Under the pieces are notes generated by a model. It searched no databases, was not told the DNA's origin, and saw nothing but the letters and a program-made list of their open reading frames with translations. A DNA stretch of 7,447 bases, taken from assembly GCA_903860995.1 (NCBI GenBank), contig CAIOSS010001138.1, positions 1 to 7,447 on the forward strand, in the 5' to 3' direction. This DNA comes from an uncultured delta proteobacterium. GTDB lineage: Bacteria; Myxococcota_A; Polyangia; Polyangiales; Ga0077539. This document shows, one piece after another, positions 1-4,602 of this stretch (position 1 is its first letter; each line of letters begins with the position of its first letter). The translations under genes and the position numbers were made by a program.

Positions 1-1
1 C

Positions 2-25
2 GACGCCCTCCGCGAACTCGCCTGA
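2..25 (+). CDS. C-terminal end of an upstream gene (partial)
   Basis: The window opens inside a frame that reads DALRELA and then TGA at 23-25. Most of these codons end in G or C, as in the other genes here, and a clearly less GC-rich stretch begins shortly afterwards, so this is probably the true end of a gene. Seven residues are too few to say what it encodes. Confidence 0.5.
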   Translation, partial: DALRELA

Positions 26-245
26 GCGCTCCCCCCCCCCGGGACGACGAGCGGAGGTCTACGGACAAAATGCCTCACGCAATCGTCCGACCATCTGGCG
101 ATTTTTGCGGTCCCGGGAGGGCCACGCCCCAATCCATGATTGCCTACGCAGTGGGCGTTCGCGATCGTGACACCCCGTGGAACGGAACTCGCATTCCACC
201 GGCCGTGTGGCAATTAGTCACCCAACGACCGTGCCACCCACTGCC
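26..245 (+). promoter_or_regulatory. Intergenic region with probable promoter of the 246 gene
   Basis: This stretch is visibly lower in GC than the genes around it and shows no codon-position bias, as expected for an intergenic or promoter region. It holds a run of ten C at 31-40. It also has a GGAA-N6-TTCC inverted repeat at 184-197, just after another GGAAC at 179-183. GGAAC is the kind of -35 element used by ECF sigma factors, but I find no matching -10 element that I would defend. No Shine-Dalgarno sequence sits before the ATG at 246. The regulatory role is inferred from position and composition. Confidence 0.35.
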
Positions 246-1460
246 ATGCCGAAGCGACGACAGTATCGCCGACCGATCGCGGCCGAGCACCGCCCGGCCC
301 CTGGTGCCCCCGTGGTGGAGCGCAAATTACCCTGGAAGCTCGTCGGCGCGCTGAGCGCCCTCGCGCTCATCGCCGTCGTGGCGTTCGCGCGCGGCGGCTC
401 GCGGCCCTGGTCCCGCCCGTCGGCCCTGGCCGATTCCGCGCCCCGGCTCCGCCCCGACGACCTCATCATCGAGCCCCACACGGTGCGCCTCCCGGAGGAG
501 TACATCACCATCCGCGACTGGACGATCCCGCGTCGCTGGACACTTCCCCGGTACACCCGCGAGACGGCCCTGGCGCTGCTCCGTGACTTCCCGGGCGCGG
601 CCGAGGCCCTCCAGTGCGACGCCTCGGGCTGCTCCCTCCGGCCGACCGTCGAGGGCGTGGCGGCCCTCTCCCCCGAGGCCCGTAGCCGTCTGTACAGCGT
701 GCTCGCCGACATCCCCGGCAACCCCCAGGCGGACGACGCCTTCCACCGGCCGCCCGAGCGCGGGCCCTTCAGCGCCATCCCCTCGTTGCCGCCCGGCGCG
801 GGCCGCTGGCTCGACGCCCTCACCTGGAGCCAGAACGGCACCCCGACCTACTCCGACCTTGGGACGGTCTGCGCCCACCTCGCGGGCCGCGAGGAGTGCA
901 ACAACTTCGTGCGCACGATGCTGAGCCGCCCGAGCCACGCGGTGAACATCCGCGTCCGCGAGCCGGGGAGCATCGAGCGCGCGCTGGCGGAGTTCGGCCC
1001 CGCCCGACGCCCGGCGGCGGCCGCCACCCTGCGCGCGGCGGCGGCCTCCGGCGCGAGCACGGTCGCCCTCGCCACCCTGCTCCCGCCGTGGGCCCGGCAG
1101 CGCCTCGACACCTTCCCCACCCGCGAGGAAGACTGGACCAACTGCTTCTGGACGGCCCTGCGCTTCGTCGACCAGGCCCCGGGGCCCGTCACCGACGACG
1201 CCGCGCTCGAGGCCGGGCTGCTGGGATTCTTCGAGCGCGTCACGGGCCCTCACTACTTCGGGGACGTCATGGTCCTGCGCGACCAGCACGAGCGCGCCAT
1301 CCACGCCGCGAGCGTCCTGGTCGCGGGCTACGTCTTCACCAAGAACGGCTCCGGGCACCTCCAGGCGTGGCGCATCGTCCCCACCGTCGACGTGACCGCC
1401 GACTTCCCCGACACCGTCGTGGTCGAGTACTGGCGCGTGCGCGGCCCCGCCGCCCGGTAG
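246..1460 (+). CDS. Membrane-anchored protein with a predicted papain-fold (NlpC/P60-like) Cys-His domain
   Basis: The product is 404 aa from the ATG at 246. The basic N-terminus (PKRRQYRR) precedes one hydrophobic segment at about residues 31-48, so the bulk should lie in the periplasm, anchored in the inner membrane. Residues about 75-290 match nothing I know. They contain Cys124/Cys129 and Cys209/Cys218, which could form disulfides. The C-terminal 110 residues carry a pattern seen in papain-fold hydrolases: Cys300 at the start of a helix (DWTNCFWTAL), then YFGDVMVLRD at about 337-346, then His353 at the start of a strand (IHAASVLVAGYVFTKNG). In NlpC/P60 enzymes, which cut peptidoglycan peptides, a GD(L/V)V strand follows the Cys and leads into the catalytic His strand. 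Asn367 could be the third catalytic residue. The family call is pattern recognition, not a proven match. An in-frame GTG at 177 would add 23 residues with non-coding-like codon use. A GTG at 312 would also keep the membrane segment. The gene is followed after 52 bases by the lipoprotein gene on the same strand. Confidence 0.75.
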   Translation: MPKRRQYRRPIAAEHRPAPGAPVVERKLPWKLVGALSALALIAVVAFARGGSRPWSRPSALADSAPRLRPDDLIIEPHTVRLPEEYITIRDWTIPRRWTLPRYTRETALALLRDFPGAAEALQCDASGCSLRPTVEGVAALSPEARSRLYSVLADIPGNPQADDAFHRPPERGPFSAIPSLPPGAGRWLDALTWSQNGTPTYSDLGTVCAHLAGREECNNFVRTMLSRPSHAVNIRVREPGSIERALAEFGPARRPAAAATLRAAAASGASTVALATLLPPWARQRLDTFPTREEDWTNCFWTALRFVDQAPGPVTDDAALEAGLLGFFERVTGPHYFGDVMVLRDQHERAIHAASVLVAGYVFTKNGSGHLQAWRIVPTVDVTADFPDTVVVEYWRVRGPAAR

Positions 1461-1512
1461 CGCCTCGCCGTCGCATCCGACCACGCCGATCACTCTGGTA
1501 CGGTGGCGGTCC
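1461..1512 (+). promoter_or_regulatory. Short intergenic gap with a possible extended -10 element
   Basis: The gap contains TGGTACGGT, with the hexamer TACGGT at 1499-1504, which fits an extended -10 of the form TGnTAnnnT. The hexamer ends eight bases before the ATG at 1513, so the transcript would begin within a few bases of the start codon and be almost leaderless. No clear -35 and no Shine-Dalgarno sequence are visible. The lipoprotein could instead be transcribed by read-through from the gene ending at 1460. Confidence 0.25.
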
Positions 1513-2214
1513 ATGGCCGCCGTGAAGCCGCTCCTGGCCGTCGCCCTCCTCGCCGCGTTCGCCGTCGGCTGCTCGACGGGCCTCTCCGTTGTCGGCGGCG
1601 CCGTCGACGCCGGTCCGCCCGGGGACGTCACCCTCGACGCCACCGTCCCAGACAAGCCCGACGTCTCCGTCATGGACGCCCCCGCCGACGCCCCCGCCCT
1701 GGACGGCGACGCGCCCGCGCCGGACGGCGACGCGCCCGACCGCTGCGCCGCCAACCCCGACTGCGCGGGCGACCCGGGCGGACCGGTCTGCGACGCCACC
1801 ACCGGCCGCTGCGTGGCGTGCACCGCCGCGAGCGACCTGTGCCCCGACGGGCGCTACTGCGACGACGCCAGCCGCACCTGTCTTCGTCTGCGTGCGGTGA
1901 ACGGCGCGGGTCAGATGGGCCCGAGGTTCATCGCCACCCAGCCGTCGCGGATGGGCTCTCCGTCGGGGTCGAGCAGCTCGTCGCCCGCGCTCACCACCAC
2001 CACCACCAGCTTCGCCACGCCCTCCAGGGCGTCGACCCGCGCCGACCACTCGCCCGTCGAGATGAGCTCCGAGTCCACCGTGCCGAGCAGCCGGCCGGCG
2101 CGGTCGAGGCGCAGCACCGAGGCCATCCAGCGGTGGTACGGCGACGCGTGCACCCACACGCCCACCGCGGGGCGCAGCGGCGCGTCGCCCAGGTCGAGCG
2201 CCATCGCGGCGTGA
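1513..2214 (+). CDS. Cysteine-rich lipoprotein; open frame genuine only to about base 1881
   Basis: The frame opens with a lipoprotein signal: MAAVKP, a hydrophobic stretch, then AVGC with the acylated Cys at residue 20 and Ser at +2. The Ser suggests outer-membrane sorting. An Asp/Pro/Ala linker (about 32-76) includes a repeated APxxDGD unit. It is followed by eight cysteines at residues 78, 84, 93, 100, 103, 110, 116 and 123, with segments such as CPDGRYC, a pattern common in myxobacterial Cys-rich surface lipoproteins. The function of such proteins is unknown. From residue 124 to the stop at 2214 (110 residues) the translation is Ser/Thr/Arg-rich, loses the third-position GC bias and lies antisense to the convergent gene ending at 1911, so that tail is probably not native protein. 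Dropping one base at about 1882 gives TTC GTC TGC GTG CGG TGA, ending at 1900 with well-biased codons and yielding a protein of 128 aa. The sequence does not show whether this is a sequencing indel, a mutation or real read-through. A full-length protein of 233 aa is the literal reading. Confidence 0.6.
   Translation: MAAVKPLLAVALLAAFAVGCSTGLSVVGGAVDAGPPGDVTLDATVPDKPDVSVMDAPADAPALDGDAPAPDGDAPDRCAANPDCAGDPGGPVCDATTGRCVACTAASDLCPDGRYCDDASRTCLRLRAVNGAGQMGPRFIATQPSRMGSPSGSSSSSPALTTTTTSFATPSRASTRADHSPVEMSSESTVPSSRPARSRRSTEAIQRWYGDACTHTPTAGRSGASPRSSAIAA
1701..1738 (+). repeat. Two-copy 21-bp spaced direct repeat in the lipoprotein linker
   Basis: The 17-base string ggacggcgacgcgcccg occurs at 1701-1717 and again at 1722-1738, a period of 21 bases or 7 codons. 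It encodes the repeated Asp/Ala/Pro-rich linker unit after the lipidated cysteine. Because it is in frame, gain or loss of a copy would only alter the length of the flexible spacer. Confidence 0.7.
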
Positions 2215-3182
2215 CCCGTCGGCGCGACGCCCGTCACCGTCGCCCAGGCGGGCAGCGCGACCCAGGGCACCGTGCGCGCGGGCGCCGCGACCAGCGACGG
2301 ATCGCCCACCATGCGGGCGCCCGCCGTCGCCACGAGCGAGCCCCAGAAGCCCCGGGGCTCGTGGCGGGTCACCCGCCGTAGCACCTCCATCACGTCGGGC
2401 TCGTCCCAGAAGCGCGGCGACCCGGGCGGGGTGCGCTGCACCGGGGCTTCGAGCAACCCGCGCAGGAAGCTGCCGCGGTCGTCGTCCCAGCGCTCGGCCA
2501 TCGCGTCGAGCACCACCGCCGCCCCGCGGTGCGCCGCCGGCGAGCGCGCGTCGTCCGACCACCACGCCCGCGTCGGCTCGCGCTGGAACGCCCGCACGTC
2601 GTCGGGGTCGAGCTCGCCGCCCGTGGCCCGCCGCGCGAGGCTCGCGCCCATCGCCCGCACGAAGCCGATGGGGTGGTCGGCCTTCGCGCCGTAGATGCAC
2701 GCCTCCGCGATGACCTGCGCCACCGCGCGCCGCCGCGCCACCGGGTCGGCGATGACGCCCACACACCCGAAGGCCGTCGCCCGGTCCCACAGCCCCGTGG
2801 AGGAGAGCGCGTCCACCACCGCGGGGCCAGGCCCGGCCTGCGCGCCCAGGTAGAGGTCGAAGGAGCCCGAACCACCGCGGTCGCCATCCGGCAGCGGCAG
2901 CGCGATGCCCGTCCGCCGCTCCAGCGCGTCCATCACCGCCTCCGCGTCGGCGAGCACGGCTTCCGCGTCCTCCGCGCTCACGCCCGCCATCACGTGCACG
3001 TCCACGGGCGCGCGCCACGAGCGCAGCACGCCCACCTCCCCGGTCGGGCGCACGCCGTCCACCGGGATGGGCTGACCCCACGCGCGCTCCGGCCAGCGGG
3101 GAGTCTCCCGCGGGGACTGCGACGCCGCCGCGCGGGGACAGAGGGCGAGCGCGAGCGCCAGCGCGGTGCGAGGGAGGACCAT
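1911..3182 (-). CDS. Exported protein of unknown function, possibly a degenerate metallopeptidase
   Basis: The product is 423 aa, starting at the ATG at 3182-3180. That start puts a signal peptide at the very N-terminus: MVLPRTALALALALCPRAAASQ, with cleavage likely after AAA-S or AAAS-Q. The Cys at position 15 is not in a convincing lipobox. An upstream in-frame start at 3269 would bury the signal peptide behind 29 Pro-rich residues and is unlikely. The mature protein begins with a strand and a helix (about residues 59-90, VDVHVM followed by an Asp/Glu/Ala helix). A segment at about 154-165 (AVAQVIAEACIYGAKADHP) sits where secreted gluzincin-like peptidases carry HExxH. Here the motif is missing, although the following helices and an H-x-GAAVVLDAMAERW segment at about 218-232 resemble the rest of such a fold. 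The C-terminal 100 residues look all-beta. The peptidase resemblance is my inference, and no catalytic metal site is visible. The gene runs opposite to its neighbours and ends tail-to-tail with the lipoprotein gene. No Shine-Dalgarno sequence is seen. Confidence 0.75.
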   Translation of the reverse strand: MVLPRTALALALALCPRAAASQSPRETPRWPERAWGQPIPVDGVRPTGEVGVLRSWRAPVDVHVMAGVSAEDAEAVLADAEAVMDALERRTGIALPLPDGDRGGSGSFDLYLGAQAGPGPAVVDALSSTGLWDRATAFGCVGVIADPVARRRAVAQVIAEACIYGAKADHPIGFVRAMGASLARRATGGELDPDDVRAFQREPTRAWWSDDARSPAAHRGAAVVLDAMAERWDDDRGSFLRGLLEAPVQRTPPGSPRFWDEPDVMEVLRRVTRHEPRGFWGSLVATAGARMVGDPSLVAAPARTVPWVALPAWATVTGVAPTGHAAMALDLGDAPLRPAVGVWVHASPYHRWMASVLRLDRAGRLLGTVDSELISTGEWSARVDALEGVAKLVVVVVSAGDELLDPDGEPIRDGWVAMNLGPI

Positions 3183-3262
3183 CACGGGTGAGTGTGCCAG
3201 CGGGGTCGGAGGTTCCAAGGTATTTGCGGGCTTCGCGGGCGGTGTGCGATCGTCCCGGCCCG
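3183..3262. promoter_or_regulatory. Divergent intergenic region with start-proximal promoter candidates
   Basis: This 80-base gap lies between divergent starts, so it should hold promoters for both sides. For the rightward genes, TGTGCGAT ending at 3250 could serve as a -10, with the ATG at 3263. For the leftward gene, TACCTT (minus strand, 3222-3217) is a TAnnnT hexamer that would leave a leader of about 28 bases before 3182. Its -35 regions are weak and no operator-like palindrome stands out. All assignments are by eye. Confidence 0.35.
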
Positions 3263-3826
3263 ATGGCAACCCGACTGCACCCCCTCGCGAGCGCCGTGAC
3301 GGTGGACCTCTCCCACGGCCGCATCGAGCTCAAGACCCCGTCGCTCGCTCGCGCCGTGGCGGTGCCCGCGACCTGGCTCGCCCGCGCCATCGCGGCCCTC
3401 GGGGAAGGGGTAGACCCCCTCGCGAAGTCCCTCGCGGAGAGCGTCGCCAAGGACGCGGTGATGATCCTCGACGGCACCGCCGACCCGACGCCCGAAGAGG
3501 TCGCGTACAGCATCGCCCTCGCCCTCGGCCAGCGGGGCTTCGGCACCTGCGGCTTCGAGCGCTTCGGCGACGCCCTCACCCTCCTCTGGAACTTCCCCCC
3601 CGCCACCGACGCCAGCTTCCACCGCTTCGCCACCGCCCTGGTCGCGAAGGTCGTCAGCGACGTCACCGGCGTGCAGACCCACGCCGCGGTGCTCTCCACC
3701 CACGCCGAGGGCCTCACCCTCTTCCTCGGCGCCGACCCCGCGTGCGCCCTCGTCCGCGAGCGCGCCGCCCGCGGCGACGCCGGACCGCAGATCCTCGCGA
3801 CCCTCCTGGGAGGTGCCTCCGCATGA
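3263..3826 (+). CDS. Small soluble protein of unknown function, tentatively V4R-like
   Basis: The product is 187 aa with no signal peptide or membrane segment, so it is probably cytoplasmic. The ATG at 3263 is chosen because the in-frame extension from a GTG at 3188 lies in the divergent intergenic region and reads poorly. Residues about 12-45 form strands and a helix, and 50-90 are helical. Residues about 92-110 (FGTCGFERFGDALTLLWNF) look like paired beta strands. A following helix (about 119-136) and a strand (about 148-156, EGLTLFLGA) complete a pattern reminiscent of V4R or heme-NO-binding-like small-molecule sensor domains, where a late helix and hairpin close a ligand pocket. The conserved cysteine cluster of classical V4R proteins is absent, so this is only a guess at fold. 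It is first in a rightward set of four packed genes, and its stop overlaps the next start (ATGA), which implies translational coupling. Confidence 0.8.
   Translation: MATRLHPLASAVTVDLSHGRIELKTPSLARAVAVPATWLARAIAALGEGVDPLAKSLAESVAKDAVMILDGTADPTPEEVAYSIALALGQRGFGTCGFERFGDALTLLWNFPPATDASFHRFATALVAKVVSDVTGVQTHAAVLSTHAEGLTLFLGADPACALVRERAARGDAGPQILATLLGGASA
3808..3813 (+). promoter_or_regulatory. Shine-Dalgarno site for the 3823 gene
   Basis: GGGAGG lies nine bases before the ATG at 3823, inside the last codons of the previous gene. It fixes the start of the 248-aa protein. It is the clearest ribosome-binding site in the window, since most other starts here lack one. Confidence 0.65.
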
Positions 3827-4569
3827 GCTCCGACGTCATCGCCCGCCTCGAGTCCCTCCTCGGTCGCGTCATCGCCCGCCGCGCCGTCCCCCGCCTCGTC
3901 CCTGCGCCCCCCGTCGCCCCGCCCGTGGTCGCCAGCTCCCCGGCGCCGCGGGCCATCACCCCGGAGCCCCCGAGGCCCGAGGCCCGCGTCGAGGCCCGCC
4001 GGCCCGAAGGCCCCGCCGCCGCCCCCGAGGCGCCGCCGGTCGTCATCTACGCCGCCCCCGAGGCCCCGGCCCCGGTCGTCATCGAGGCCGTCGTCGAGGC
4101 GCCCGAGGCCGTCGTCGAAGCCGCCCCCGTTGTCGCCGCGGCGCCCGTCGCCGAGGCCCCGAAGCCCGTGGTCATCGAGCCCCGGGTGGAGGAGCCCGTC
4201 GTCGAGGCCCCGAAGACCTCCCTCCCGCTGCCCGGCCCGGCGAAGATCTCCCGCGCCGACGATCGCATCGCGGCCTCCTTCGCCGCGGGCGCCTCGGTCT
4301 CCCCGGGCCTCGGCGACGACGAGGCCGACCACGTCGAGACCCTCGCCTTCCGCGTCGGCCGCGCGCTCCCGAAGCCCGGCCAGGTGCCCGCGCCGCCGCT
4401 GCCCGTCACCACCCGCGACGAGCCCGGCGAGCGCCGCTCCGAGCGCTTCACGGCGTCCCTGCCCTCGGCGCCCATCGCCGCGCAGGTCGCCGATGCCGCC
4501 GCGCGCCCGGCGCCCGCGTCGCTGCGCTCGCTCCTCCAACGCTCCGTCGCGCTCCGCCCGCGAGGGTGA
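3823..4569 (+). CDS. Pro/Ala/Val/Glu-rich disordered protein of unknown function
   Basis: The product is 248 aa, starting at an ATG that overlaps the previous stop and has a good GGGAGG upstream. Residues 3-20 (SDVIARLESLLGRVIARR) form a clear amphipathic helix. Residues about 22-130 are low-complexity, built from PAP, VVIE, APEAVVEA-like units with regularly spaced Glu, and should be extended and disordered. More complex sequence follows from about 131 to 220, including an acidic GLGDDEADHVETLAF patch (162-176) and several Ser/Thr near basic residues (for example SERFTASLPS, 206-215). A final short helix (SLRSLLQRSVALR, 233-245) ends the protein. There is no signal peptide or membrane segment. 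The two terminal helices joined by a long linker suggest a tether or adaptor. Its place directly before the double kinase makes it a candidate substrate or scaffold, by inference only. I recognise no family. Confidence 0.8.
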   Translation: MSSDVIARLESLLGRVIARRAVPRLVPAPPVAPPVVASSPAPRAITPEPPRPEARVEARRPEGPAAAPEAPPVVIYAAPEAPAPVVIEAVVEAPEAVVEAAPVVAAAPVAEAPKPVVIEPRVEEPVVEAPKTSLPLPGPAKISRADDRIAASFAAGASVSPGLGDDEADHVETLAFRVGRALPKPGQVPAPPLPVTTRDEPGERRSERFTASLPSAPIAAQVADAAARPAPASLRSLLQRSVALRPRG

Positions 4570-4602
4570 CGGGCGCCGCGCCGCGCACCACCCGGTCACC
4601 CG

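Noticed and set aside
26..50. A terminator at the C10 run followed by GGG
   Set aside because: There is no convincing stem followed by a T run. A C homopolymer alone is not a terminator.
177..245. A GTG at 177 as the start of the first full gene
   Set aside because: The extra 23 residues have non-coding-like codon use. They would separate the basic N-terminus and membrane anchor from the true N-terminal end.
70..354. A 94-codon plus-strand frame with GGAGG at 53-57
   Set aside because: The Shine-Dalgarno-like site is 12 bases away, codon use lacks the G/C third-position bias, and the frame runs out of phase into the gene at 246. It looks like chance.
3188..3262. A GTG at 3188 as an earlier start for the 187-aa protein
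   Set aside because: It would place coding sequence across the divergent intergenic region, almost up to the start of the opposite gene, with poor codon bias. The ATG at 3263 fits better.
3166..3822. Upstream extension of the 248-aa protein's frame
   Set aside because: This part is an Arg/Pro-rich shadow of the 187-aa gene. The GGGAGG and the overlapping ATG at 3823 fix the real start.
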